Positions 32,047 to 44,100 of a stretch of DNA of 64,000 nucleotides are shown one piece after another. The notes under the pieces were generated by a model. It saw only the letters and a list, made by a program, of their open reading frames with translations. It was not told where the DNA came from and did no database searches. The DNA is from Nemertoderma westbladi. Taxonomy: Eukaryota > Xenacoelomorpha > Nemertodermatida > Nemertodermatidae. The DNA is taken from the NCBI GenBank assembly GCA_032718475.1, contig JAUCBJ010001929.1:18718-82717 (forward strand). The letters run 5' to 3'. Each line of letters starts with the position of its first letter. Within the stretch, counting starts at the first letter, position 1. The translations under genes and the position numbers were made by a program.

Positions 32047-33610
32047 ATATTTATGCTTTATACCAGATGTATTGGTTTAAAAGAAGATATAAAAATTAAA
32101 GACATTTATAATGATAATTTATATTCAATTAATAATTTGTTGTAAATTTAATTCAATCTAATCTTAAATTATTATCTGCTGGAATAATTTAACTCTTCCT
32201 GAAAAATATTAACAGTTTACGTTTATACAGAACCTTTGTATAAAGTTATAATGATAATAGTAGTGAATGTACACTTTTAATATTCTAAACCCTTTTCGCA
32301 ATCGGAGGCGTAGCGAGGGGGGGGGGGGGGGGGTCTCAGGAATTCGTAGCCCGCGATTATTCTTAGCCTGCAAAACAATAAAGTTTATTGTTTTGGTTCC
32401 CACAATACGCCTCTGAAACCTGCTCCTTTACTAACATGTTCCTTTACTAACTCGCGGACTAAGAATACCCGTGGGCTAAGAATACTCACGGGCTAAGAAT
32501 TCACCCAACCCGAGTGGGGGTGGGGGTGGTGGTCTTTCCCCAGGCACATTCACACATTGGCGCAGTTGCCACCCAAAAATGTTATTTGCTGGCTTCGCCC
32601 ACCATTCAATATATTATATGTGCACTCTATCATACTACTGTATCAATAGAATTGATATATTGCTGCATTTTCTTGGATAACTAATTGACTCAATTTTTGA
32701 TGCTCCCAAATTTTGGATAATAAAAATTTGTAAAATGTAAAATGACTAACTTTTAACATTGTCAATGGTGTTTTATAAGTTGCTTAATTGAATGACAGAA
32801 ATTACTATATTTAAATTTATCAATACGCAATTTACATCTAAATTTCAATGAAAATAATGCGAGTATGATCATTTATTGAAAGCATTTCTGGAAAGCTGAT
32901 TCAAACTGGGGCACTTTAACAACGTGATACTCATGACGGCTGTGCCATTTATTGCTACCCAAATTGCATTCACAACCCAAAAATCCAAAAAAAAGAATTA
33001 AGAAAATTAAAAATTTTGAAAAAAATAACTTACGGGCACCACTTGGAATGAAAACTACATAAATTAGAGTTATGTTTTTTCTTACTTTTAATATGACTTT
33101 ACGGAATTCTATAAAAATATTGGACTGAACAATATTGAATTTCCTAGTAACATCAATTAAAAGCCATATTCTACATATCTTTATAGTAAGTAAGAGTTAT
33201 GATAATATCATATTGTTGAAATAAAGGTGGATAAAATTAATCTGTACTACTACCTATAATACCTATACTACTACTGGTATCGTCATACTGCATTGCAGGT
33301 ACATTATATATATATATTAAGAAGGCTATATCGCCTCAGAAATCGGCCATGTCTCAAGAAAATTTATGACTTATCCCAAAGAAGAACGTAAAAATAGACA
33401 ATGAATACATGCAATCATTGATAAGCTGATGAAACACTCATATAATAATAAATTGTATCCTATGCTATTGCACCATATGCTCCTATAAACTTGCCCATAT
33501 TGTGTATTTTAAACCTTTGCATACCAAACCTATTTTATATATCCCTAGCTGGAACCTAAACAATTTACCTCATTTATGCTTTATTTCATATGATTTTGAG
33601 CTCAATATAT
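32047..33610. other. ABC1 3' flank, homologous to the ABC2 3' flank
   Basis: From the stop codon onward (TTATGCTTTATACCAGATG) this matches the minus strand of 60307-59864. ABC1 carries about 360 extra bases at 32310-32670, including a G19 run and the common repeat phrase GGCGTAGCGAGGGG. At 32821-32846 it contains the uninterrupted sequence CAATACGCAATT-TA-CATCTAAATTTC, the empty site of the large insertion beside ABC2. Homology continues to about 32985. No gene is seen. Confidence 0.7.
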
Positions 33611-33612
33611 AT

Positions 33613-33840
33613 CAGGGTTGCCACTCAATTTCAGTTTCAATTTTCCCTGACTTTTTGAAACATTTCCCTGTCTGAAGTTTATATATGAATTCTATCTATA
33701 ATTTTATCTTCTTTAAAAATTCAGACTTTATATTTAGTGATGTGAGGAAATGAAATGGTGAGCGAAGAGAGCAAAATTTTTTCACATATTTTCGCTTAGT
33801 TATGACACATTTCCTGTATATATCTAAATCCCTGACTATA
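33613..33840 (+). repeat. CAGGGTTGCCA-type repeat, inverted copy at 38080-38310
   Basis: It begins CAGGGTTGCCACTCAATTTC and contains TTTTCCCTGACTTTTT. The same sequence lies in reverse at about 38080-38310 (shared GCAAAATTTTTTCACATA). This start is typical of a widespread hAT-type non-autonomous repeat in invertebrates. I see no transposase. Confidence 0.5.
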
Positions 33841-35040
33841 TACCCGATATATTTCAACTCACCGATTGGTTGGTTATCTTGGGGCCCCATATAATTCAAC
33901 TCACTGATTGGTTGGTTATCTCGGGGCCCGAGATAATTCAACTCATTATTAAGTCGGGGTCCGAGATAATTAAACTCACTGATTGGTTCGTCTATCTCGG
34001 GGCCCGAGATAATTAAATGCACTGATTGTTAGGGTATATCAGGGCCCGAGTTATTAAGTTGTGGTCCGAGATAATTCAATTCACTGATTGGTTGGTTATC
34101 TTAGGGCCCGAGATAATTCAACGCAATGATTAGTTGGTTATCTCGGGGCCCGAGTTATTAAGTCGGAGCCCGATATAATTCAACTCACTGATTGGTAGGG
34201 TATCTCGGGGCCCGAGATAATTCAACTCACTGATTGGTTGGTTATCTTGGGGCCCGAGATACAGTAATTAAACACACTGATTGGTAGGTTATCTCAGGGC
34301 CCGAGTAATTAATTAATTCGGGGTCCGAGATAATTCAACTCACTGATTGGTTGGTTATCTCAGGGCCCGAGTTAATAAGTCGGGGCCCGAGATAATTCAA
34401 CGCAGTGATTGGTTGGTTATCTCGGGGCCTGAGATAATTAAGGGGGGTACACCATTTTCGAACAACTCTTCGATTTATCACTCTCAGCGTTTCAAAATTG
34501 TTTGGTTTTGGCTAAAATTTTGAATATAGGTGCCTAAGATGCTATTCTACATGACAGGTCAGAAAAAAAATTTTTTCGTTATTTAATATTAGTACTATTA
34601 TTATTAATATTATTAGTAATATTAGTAATGTTATTAGTATTACTCAAAAATTGCTCAAAAATTGTAGAAGTAGTAGGGTTTTGAAGTTGACAATTTCATA
34701 AAAAAAATATTTGGAGATAATCGACCTTTCATTATACATAGTAATAGTAATTTCAATAGGATTCCCTAAATGGAAATTGTTATAACTTGAAAACTAAAAG
34801 AGTTATTAAATAGCGGTTTTCAGATTTCGAAACACCATTCAATGGTGCATTATAGTAGACCATAAAAAAATTTCGACATATTTTGGACCAAAATGGTGTA
34901 CCCCCCCCCCCCTTAAACTCACTGATTGGTTGGTTATCTCAGGGCCCGAGATAATTTAACACACTGATTGGTAGGATATCTCGGGGACCGAGATAATTAA
35001 ACACACTGATTGGTAGGCTATCTCGCGGCCCGAGTTATTT
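33840..35040 (+). repeat. 42-bp palindromic satellite, array 1 (interrupted)
   Basis: Units of the form CACTGATTGGTTGGTTATCT, then CGGGGCCCGAGATAATTCAA plus CT, repeat at about 42 bp, with variants lacking or duplicating parts. Each unit holds the 17-bp palindrome ATCTCGGGGCCCGAGAT. The array is split by the MITE at 34442-34912. The same family forms array 2 at 52020-54960. Confidence 0.85.
34442..34912. mobile_element. TTAA-flanked MITE, 471 bp
   Basis: The element starts GGGGGGTACACCATTTT and ends AAAATGGTGTACCCCCC, a terminal inverted repeat of about 17 bp. It is flanked by TTAA at 34438-34441 and 34913-34916. Removing it and one TTAA restores a normal satellite unit (AGATAATTAAACTCACTG). 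A TTAA target is the hallmark of piggyBac- and Kolobok-type transposases. The interior is AT-rich and non-coding. Confidence 0.82.
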
Positions 35041-36311
35041 CTGATATGATAATTTTATTTAGTTTATTATGATAATTCAATACACTGATTGGTTGCTTAT
35101 CTTGTTAAACGTTTGGCAGACTACATCGTCCCTTTCATTTAGAAACCACCTACAGTCTGAAGCTACAGACCTGTTCTTTGAGATTTTCTCAAAGTTTTTC
35201 TAAAAGTGTCTAAAAGTCATTACATTACTCCCAACGGCCGCTTTGAATTCTTGTAGACACTTTTAGTTTGGAATCTCAAAGTGATTTCCTGCTTTTAGGC
35301 ACTTTGAATTCTTTGCGAAATATCACTTTGAGGTAGTTTACGGCACTTTGATTTCTTTGAGAAAATAAACTCCGAGGTATTCCTGATTGCCAGCTCGTGG
35401 TAAGTTAACAGATTCAGAGGCATTCTCGGGGAACAATATCATGCGGGCAACAAAGTGATACTTGTGGGCTGGCCAGTTGTTGGCTAGAAGCTATTCCCAT
35501 AAATTTATAACATTGAGGTTCCTGAGGCCATTACGGGATGGGTTTTCGGTCGCAAGTACAAATTGAATTTACGGCACCCTTTGACAAGCATTCTACCGCC
35601 CCCCCCCCCCCCACCCACCCCTTCTATTTGGAAATAATAACCTTTTATAAAAGTCTTTCTAAAAAACATTCTTAAAAATCAAATAATACATGAAACATAA
35701 TTAGTGAAACAAGATTAATGCTTGACAAGATTGATTAATTTAATAATAACATAATACAATATAAGATTAACAATTAATATAAGAGAAACTGCACTGCATT
35801 TTCTCTGTGTATACGCAGTTTCATTATAATGACCTGAAGAAGCCCTGTTGGGAGAAAGTTATAATAACTTTTGTTATTGATTTCATTAGTCACCTGAGGT
35901 CAAACCGTTCTACCTAACTGTTTAATATGATAACTACGGTGACGAGAGCGCGAGAATTCATTCTTAAAAACTAAGAAAGGCTTTCAACTTTCAAGTAGGA
36001 TAGAACGGCTACACTCTTGTGTTGTTTTAACTTAATAGAGATATTAAAATATCCCCTGCCCCCAGTATTTTTTGGAGGCATTTTTATTGTTTCATAGAGG
36101 TTTTTATTACTTATATTTTACCCTTCAGTCAAAGTCAATATACCCCATACCATAGCCAGCTTCAGGCAGGACTGTATGAAATGACTGACAGTACTACTTT
36201 GAAATATTTGAGGACACTTTGTCATTTTCTTAGACCACTTTTAGAACTTTGAGACACTTTTAGTTCTTTGAGAAAATCTCAAAGAACAGATGCACTTTGA
36301 GACCCCGACTG
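35041..36311 (+). mobile_element. Right-hand end of a TIR element, copy 1
   Basis: This block recurs at 54905-55775 and 59607-59861 in the same orientation. It ends in the terminal repeat CCCCGACTG (36311) followed by TA and host sequence CATCTAAATTTC. An internal, partly matching inverted end lies at 35118 (TACAGTCTGAAGCTACAG). Both ends share CTGTTCTTTGAGATTTTCTC and many AAAGTGTCTAAAAGT-type short repeats. No transposase is encoded. The left end of this copy is missing beyond the satellite. Confidence 0.6.
35834..35875 (+). ncRNA. Degenerate hammerhead-like motif
   Basis: CTGAAGA, then CCC/GGG stem II, GAAA and a stem III AGTTA/TAACT with TAA loop. Core position 7 is A instead of U, which is tolerated. 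Stem I can form only if two extra U residues are skipped. The same motif recurs at 55741. It is most likely a decayed Penelope-type hammerhead. Confidence 0.35.
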
Positions 36312-37145
36312 TACATCTAAATTTCAATGAAAATAATGCGAGTATGATCATTTATCGAAAGCATTTCTGGAAACCTGATTCAATCCGGGACACTTTAACC
36401 ACATGAAAGCTGTCACACAACCTAAAAATATTTTTTTAATTATTAAGTATAACTACAGTACCAATGTTTTATGATCTTTTACTCAATTTAGAGTCATGGA
36501 AAACCCTGAAGAAAGTAGATACACAATTATTTTGTGGAAATTCTAAAAATTTTATTTTTGGGTGCATTTTCCCGTTTTCTTCCATTTGATTTGCAGTATC
36601 AAGGGGGGAAAACTCCAAGGCTTGACTCGTAGGCTTGACTTCCGCTAAGACCGAACCACTAACAATCAGTGAAACTGTTAGGATGAACTTCATTAAAAAC
36701 TGCTACAGCAACAGTAACTGTGGAAGTTTCATATCTAAACATAAATGTATCTTGTCTTATTTTAATGTCGTTTGATCTTCTGTTCGATGCCTGGTTGTGC
36801 TGCAAATACATTTTATTGACTCAATTATCCCGAGACCATCAATGATCATTACCATATTCTTGTGTTGTTATAATATTAAGCCATATGTTTTAACCATCAC
36901 AATTATTATCTACCATCTCATTAGCATGATTGTTTTACCGTAAACACAGCGGGAGTTTTATGTCTAAATATAAACGTGGTTTTTGACGCAATCTGAGTAG
37001 CGAACTACCCATAAATAAATTATATGTTTCAGTATCTATAAACATTGGTTTTATAATTGTATAGTATAAGTTGAGTATTATTGTAATTCCCCATGTATCC
37101 CACTGTCTACTGTAACCTTACTTTACCCATACTTTATATTACCGT
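36110..37145. repeat. Left arm of inverted repeat around 37.8 kb
   Basis: This is an inverted copy of 46170-45281 plus 38794-38530, that is, the right arm without the solo LTR. Matching phrases include ATCACAATTATTATCTACC and CATGTATCCCACTGTCTACT. It includes about 200 bp of the TIR element end and about 830 bp of host flank. Confidence 0.75.
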
Positions 37146-38529
37146 TATAGTAGTTCTTTCTGTTAATTTCTAATATTTTTAAATATTCGGCAAATTTTCC
37201 AAATTAAACTTAAATTGACATACATTCTTAATTATTTACATAAAAAATTCTGAAAATCAAGAATATAAACATAATTTTCCTCCGAAACCACAAAAATTAG
37301 TAACTAATTAGTAACATAAACGACCCTGCCCAGGCCGCCCAGGCGGGCTCTTATTCGAGTAAATGCGGTATTTTAATATCATACGTTAAATGTAGAACCT
37401 ATTCATATAATACAAAACTCAAAACAGAAATATCACTAAGAATTCTGTAATTCGAAAAAATAAGTAAACTTCAATTATACCTTTGATATCAGCTTTTATT
37501 AATATAATAAATAATAATATAATAAACCGAATAAAGTACTAAGCAATGTTAATTAAATATTTAATTGCTCATAAAAATTTACAACATAATCATTGATTTT
37601 AATGATATGTCCACGTTGTTACCAGGGAGACCATGTTTCACTGCATCATCCTCCAGTGCATTGTAATCATATTCCGAATTGAAAACACTTCCTCCATACT
37701 GGGTACCATGGACTCATCTACTGTAGGCCTCTAGGACATCTTAGAGTAGTTTTACAGTTTTATTTTTGTTCATCTACCATAATCATTTTAGCTTCAACCA
37801 TGTATTAATTATTTTACAAGTAGTCAGATCATCTTAAATGACATAATTATTATTAATATGTTTTTTTTATGCCAATACTTAGAGATAAATCCAAAGATAT
37901 GTATTTATCTATATATTGATTGTCTCAACAAGCAGAAAAATGTCCCATTTCATTAGAGTAATTCATTAGGGGTACCAACCAAATTCAACAACCCTTCCAC
38001 CATCCATTACTATGATCTTATCTGAGTCCAATGTCATTTTTTCTTTAAATATCAGGGAAATGTCAGGGAATTCTAGTAAAAATGGGACAAATGAGAAAGG
38101 GGGGAAAAGTTAGGGAATTTGATATATACAGGAAATGCGTCATAACTAAGAGAAAATATGTGAAAAAATTTTGCTCTCTTCGCTCGCCATTTCATTTCCT
38201 CACATCACTAAATATAAAGTCTGAATTTTTCAAGAAGATAATTATAGATAGAAGTCATATATAAACTTCAGACAGGGAAATTTTTCAAAAAGTTAGGGAA
38301 AATTGAAACTGAAAATTATCTGTTTTGGAATCAAATGGAAGAAAATGGGAAAATGCACCCAAAAATAAATTTTTTAGAATTTTCACAAAGTAATTTTTAT
38401 CCACTTTCTTCAGGGTTTTCCATGACTCTAAATTGAGTAAAAGATCATAGTTTTTTTAGTTTCATTGTGTTTAATCAAATAAAATTGACATTATTATACG
38501 TTAAAATGTGCACAGCATGAATAAAAACA
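37146..38529. other. Loop of the large inverted repeat
   Basis: AT-rich spacer between the arms. It carries a fragment of the ABC transporter 3' end (37920-38036) and the second copy of the CAGGGTTGCCA-type repeat (38080-38310). The rest shows no gene. Confidence 0.5.
37920..38036 (-). pseudogene. ABC transporter C-terminal pseudogene scrap
   Basis: The minus strand carries a sequence very close to the last ~35 codons of ABC1/ABC2. The plus strand reads CAACCCTTCCACCATCCATT and ATCTTATCTGAGTCCA, the reverse of the DSDKILVMDGGRVVEFGTP codons. An extra CCAA at the GTACCAA site breaks the frame, and no upstream domain remains. Confidence 0.75.
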
Positions 38530-38789
38530 GATCAATATGGGTAATATAATGTATGGGTAAAGTAAGGTTACAGTAGACAGTGGGATACATGGGGAATTAC
38601 AATAATACTCAACTTATACTATACAATTATAAAACCAATGTTTATAGATACTGAAACATATAATTTATTTATGGGTAGTTCGCTACTCAGATTGCGTCAA
38701 AAACCACGTTTATATTTAGACATAAAACTCCCGCTGTGTTTACGGTAAAACATATCATGCTAATGAGATGGTAGATAATAATTGTGATG

Positions 38790-38794
38790 GTTAA
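38790..38794 (+). repeat. Target-site duplication GTTAA, left copy
   Basis: GTTAA precedes the LTR and recurs at 45281-45285 after it. The undisrupted sequence exists in reverse at about 36885-36905 (TTTTAACCATCACAATT). Confidence 0.8.
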
Positions 38795-39184
38795 TGTGAC
38801 GGGATCCACTGAGGATCCCGGTTTATCCAGTGTCTTATCTACGCGTCCCGCCGTGTGTGTGAAAAGGAGTTCTGATGTTATTGAATAACTCTGACTATTG
38901 TTGTTCCGTATGTATAAATAGATATATATAAGATAGAGTATAGGCACAGTTGAATTGAGTTGACATTGTTATTCATTAGCAGGAACTATTGGCATTGATT
39001 CTATTGCTGTACTGACCAGTAGTCAGTACAGCAATGCCTGACTGCTGATAGGCCTATCAACTATGGTCTGTGCTGGGCTGAAGCCTCATTAATTTTCCAA
39101 ACTTCCACCAAGTTACATGCTGGCTGGTCTGCCCTTGAAACGAATACCAACATGATGAATAATTTGTAACCCAATCCAACTACA

Positions 39185-40438
39185 ATGACGAAATCCGGTC
39201 GACATAAACGGAGGCAGTCTTCATCATCGGGAACTTATTCAGGTAACAACAACATTGGCTTTACATTGCATGACGAACTGGATAAACAAAGTTCTAGACT
39301 AGATGGATTTGAGGAAAGCTTCGAAGGCCTTCAATCTAAATTGTCTGGAATTATAATCTCTGAAATTAACAAACATACCGGTAAAGAGCGGACTTATTCA
39401 CCTTCGAGTGGATCCGATAAAAACACCTTCGACCACTCCAATAACAGAGCAGGCCCAATTACAACTAGGCCTAAAAGGACCGATAATGATGCTGTTTTCG
39501 TTTGTGACGCTATTTCCTCTAATGACAGTGGGTCTGATGAATCTACTGGAACCGCTCAACCATTTCTTGGCTTCTCCGATTCCGACAAGGACGCCCTAAT
39601 TGTTGCAATACAAGAAAATGTCAACTTCGAATTAGAAGCTATGAAGGGAACACTTGAGGATATCCGACGAGAGTTTAACAGGTTACGTGATTCTTCTATC
39701 ACGCAATTGGATGACATTGAGCAGTACTCGCGTCGAAATTGTATCCTTATACACGGAGTTCCTCAGACAACAGAAGAATCTTCTGAAGATAAAACCTTTG
39801 AAGTTGTTAAATCGTTCCTGAAGGACAATCTTCTGCTTGACATTGGAGAACACGAGTTTGATCGGTGTCATCGTCTGGGGCGTCGTGACATTGTGGCTGG
39901 GTCTGGTAACGCTAGTAACGCTGAGAAGTATGGTACTAAAGCCAATATTAAACACGCGCCGATCATAGTAAAGTTTGTCCGCTATAGAGTACGAGCGAAA
40001 GTTTTCTCTCAAGCCCACCGCCTCCGGAATACTGGTTTCTATGTCACCGAATCATTGACATCATTCCGATCGGGGCTACTTCGAGATGTTCGCACTAAGG
40101 GGATTGGTTGGTCCCGTGATGGACGGATTTTCGCTATGGGAACCGCAAATCGACCTGTTCTTATCACTGCTAGAAGTGATGTGTCATTGGTTAAGGAATT
40201 CACGGAAGAAGATCGAAAAGTTCGTCGACAACTCCTGAATGCCAATAGCAAACAAAAGTCTACGAAACCTTCCGTTGGTCCTACTGTTGAGATGAAAGAT
40301 AAACCAAATCCTGCTCCAGGCCCAGCTGCACATCGAGCTACACCGAAAACCAATCCTATAACCAATCCTATAAAAATCCCTAATATTGGGAAAGCAAACT
40401 TATCTCCCAAAGTCATTGGAAAGAAATCCGTCAAATAA
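39185..40438 (+). CDS. LINE ORF1 protein (coiled coil plus RRM-like domain)
   Basis: The protein has 417 codons. The N-terminal third is polar and serine-rich, with a predicted coiled coil around residues 25-60 (LDKQSSRLDGFEESFEGLQS) and again at about 140-180 (EDIRREFNRLRDSS). Then comes the typical ORF1p motif IEQYSRRNCILIHGVPQ (about 180-196) that opens the RRM-like nucleic-acid-binding domain of L1-like and CR1-like ORF1 proteins. Next is DRCHRLGRRD. The KHAPIIVKFVRYRVRAKVFS and GIGWSRDGRIFAMG segments fit the C-terminal domain. The tail is basic and proline-rich. It would bind LINE RNA as a chaperone in the ribonucleoprotein. Confidence 0.78.
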   Translation: MTKSGRHKRRQSSSSGTYSGNNNIGFTLHDELDKQSSRLDGFEESFEGLQSKLSGIIISEINKHTGKERTYSPSSGSDKNTFDHSNNRAGPITTRPKRTDNDAVFVCDAISSNDSGSDESTGTAQPFLGFSDSDKDALIVAIQENVNFELEAMKGTLEDIRREFNRLRDSSITQLDDIEQYSRRNCILIHGVPQTTEESSEDKTFEVVKSFLKDNLLLDIGEHEFDRCHRLGRRDIVAGSGNASNAEKYGTKANIKHAPIIVKFVRYRVRAKVFSQAHRLRNTGFYVTESLTSFRSGLLRDVRTKGIGWSRDGRIFAMGTANRPVLITARSDVSLVKEFTEEDRKVRRQLLNANSKQKSTKPSVGPTVEMKDKPNPAPGPAAHRATPKTNPITNPIKIPNIGKANLSPKVIGKKSVK

Positions 40439-41170
40439 GGTTACAATATTTCACAATAAAACAAACAAGGTTAATTTAATTTATTTGCCCACAACGCCAG
40501 TGTGAATAATACTAACAAATAAATAGATTTGTTATATTTGTTATATTTTATATGCCATATATGTACTCAATTATTTTAATCATATTATTCAGCATGTAAA
40601 TAAATAAATAAATTTGTACTATTTAGCATGTAAGCCCCTTTAATAGTAATTCAAGTATATTACCCACAAAGCTCAAATTAGTTTAAAACATGGCCCGGCA
40701 TGGACCGTAATAATCAGGCATATCTCGTTATACAGACTAACTTTACTTTACTTGAACCTTGATCTTTATTTGTATCTCGTATTATTTTTTTTTGTGTGTG
40801 CTTGTCTAGATAGGTTGTTTAGTGATTATTTTGTAGTATATTGTAACTTTAGGTTTTTAGCGGTATTGTATAGGTAATAAGGGAGCAACTGGGAGGGTAC
40901 CTAACATTTCTCGAGATTCGAACTGTGCTCTTAAGCTGTGTGTTAAACTCACAGAGCAGAACAGCATATTTATACTTAGATATACTTATGCTTTTGTTTT
41001 GCTTTTTGTTTTTGTTGTTTGGACTTTGACTCATTCAAACTGTTCTTTATAGGTATCTGTAGTTTACTTTCTTATTTAGTTAGTCTCAGTAGGAAGGCCT
41101 AATTATATTGCATGACTTCCTATATTCAGTAGTGTAGATAAAAATCACACCTAAATTTTTCTAGTTGTAG

Positions 41171-44100
41171 TTGTTCCTCCTCTATACATTTTTTAGAGGG
41201 GATTTGCTTTCATCTTTAAACTGGTACCAACTTCAAATGCTCGAGAAATGCCAAAAATGTACTAAAAATATAAATTCTAACAATAAGAAAGTATTACACT
41301 GTTGGATATGTAACGCAAAATATCACGTTAAGTGTTTTTCCTTAATAAAAAAAGATATTGATTTTTTTCTTTCGAATTCACGATGGATCTGTACAAATTG
41401 TATTGTTAATATTTTTCCCTTTCAAAACATTGAAGACGATTCAGAATATTTATTATCAATTAATGACTATCGTCTACCATCCATTATAAATAGAGATCTA
41501 TTAAATTCTAGTATAGCGAACTTTTTCACCACAGATGAAAGAGATGGAAATGGAGTAGATGGACAGCTGGACCCAGACACTAATTTTTATCATAATATTA
41601 AATGCGACTACCATTCTGATTTTTCACTTCTTAATAATTCTTCTAAATTTTCCTTTATGCACACCAATATTCGTAGTCTCAACAAGAATTTAGATAATCT
41701 CGCATACATGCTACAATGCATATCTGAGCCCCCACGAATTATTGGCATAACTGAAACTTGGCAAAATAATCTCAATCATGATTCCTTTGCCTTAAAAAAC
41801 TACGACTTTGAATATGATTATAGAAAAAATCAAAATGGTGGTGGAACTGGTATATATATTCATAATTCGCTTAATTATATTAAGCGAAATGATCTCAATA
41901 TATTCAATTCAGGCCTGTTTGAATCTACATTTATAGAATGGCAACGAGGGTCTAATAAAAATATTATATTTGGTTGCATTTATCGCCCGCCTAACTCAGA
42001 TTTGGAGGAATTTCTCAAATTACTCAGTTCAACCTTAACAAAAATCAACAATGAAGGTAAAATTTGTTATCTTATGGGTGATTTCAACATAAATATACTG
42101 CATATAAACACATCACCAATAGCGCATACATTTTTTGAAACCATATCATCTCACTGTTTTTTGCCCGTAATAAATAAGCCTACGCGAATAACAGACACGA
42201 CCTCAACCGCAATAGACAACATTCTAACAAATGATTATTCAACTATTTGCGAATCAGGTATAATTATAGCAGATATATCTGACCACCTTCCTATTTTTGC
42301 AATCTGTGATATTGCGCATAATTCCGTACCACCACCACCAAATTTCTACACTAAAAGGGACACCTCCGATTCTAATATAAATAAATTTTTGAACGCTCTT
42401 GGCAATAAATCAAAACATAATGAATGGGAAACAATCCTGAATGAAACCGATGCAACTGAAGCGTACAACAAGTTTATATCAGAATACCAAAATTTATTTG
42501 TGCTAAACTTTCCATTTAAACAATTTAAATTAATAAACATTGAAAAACCATGGATAACAAATTCTATTTATGCTTGTATCAAAAGGAAACAAAAATTATT
42601 TTCCTCATTCATAAAAACTAAAACGGAAGAAACAAAGACATCTTACACGAAATATAAAAATTTACTAACAACTTTAATCCGAAACTCAAAAAAACGTCAT
42701 TTTTCACATCTCTTTGAAAAATTTAAATATAATATTAGTCAAACCTGGAATACTATAAAAGTACTTACTAATAGGAACAAGTCGTCTAGCTATCCATCTA
42801 CTTTCCTAGTCAGGTCAAAATTGGAGGAAGATGAATATTGTATTTCAAATGCATTTAATAACCACTATGTATCTGTCGGAGAAAAACTTGCAAGTAAAAT
42901 TCCAACTACAGATAGACCCGTGGCCACATTCCTGAAAAACCCAACCCTAAATTCAATGTTTTTGGATACCATTTCTGAAAATGATTTACTGAAATGTGCA
43001 ATGTCTTTGAATAATAAAAAGTCAATCGGGCTTGATGGCGTTGATCCAGTATTAGCACGGTCAGCACTTCCAAAAATTGCAACTCCCTTAACGCACATAA
43101 TTAATTTATCTTTACTCACAGGTGTTGTGCCAGACCAATTAAAATGCGCTAAAGTTGTACCAGTATTTAAAAGGGGTAATAAAAATATAATAACAAACTA
43201 TCGTCCAATTAGCGTACTACCATATTTCTCAAAAATCCTTGAAAAAATTGTAAGCATACAACTCCTCGAATTTATTAAAAGAGAAAAAATATTAACCTCA
43301 AAACAGTTTGGCTTCCAAACTAAAAAATCAACTGAAACTGCGCTTTCATCTCTGTTACATGACCTTTTGACTGAAAACGAGAATAATAATATCACTGTGG
43401 GTCTGTTCCTGGACCTCTCTAAGGCGTTTGATACTGTCAACCATAAAATATTAATTCAAAAACTCGAACACTACGGTATTCGTGGGACGCCTTTGGATTG
43501 GTTCAGGAGCTACCTAACAGATCGTCGGCAAAAAGTGCTATTTAAATCGACCCTATCAAATTCTAGTACAATAACTTGTGGCGTTCCACAAGGGTCTATT
43601 CTTGGACCGGTACTATTTCTGATTTATATTAATGATATTACAGAATGTTCATCCATTCTAAATTTTGTTCTTTTTGCCGATGACACGAATATTTTCCACT
43701 CAGGATCTGACTTAAATATACTCATAGATCAACTTAACAGCGAATTACTTAATATATATAAATGGCTTGCAACAAATAAACTATCCCTAAATTTAGATAA
43801 AACTAAGTTTATAATATTTTCTACTAAACAATACAGCTGGGCAAACAAACACATTTTGATTAACGGAAACTTAATCGAAAAAGTAAATGAAATGAAATTT
43901 CTTGGAATTATTATAAGTAGTGATTTAAAATGGAACAAGCATATTCAATACATACGACTAAAAATAGCTAAAAATGTGGGAATTCTTGGTAAACTTAAAC
44001 ATTTCATCCCGTACAAAATTCGCCTGACATTATACCACACACTGATCCGCCCATATCTCACATTCGCACTTACGGTATGGGGCAATGGTGCCAGTTCAAA

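Noticed and set aside
33840-35040. CRISPR-like appearance of 42-bp repeats with palindromes
   Set aside because: Units are contiguous without unique spacers, the genome is eukaryotic, and no cas-like gene is present.
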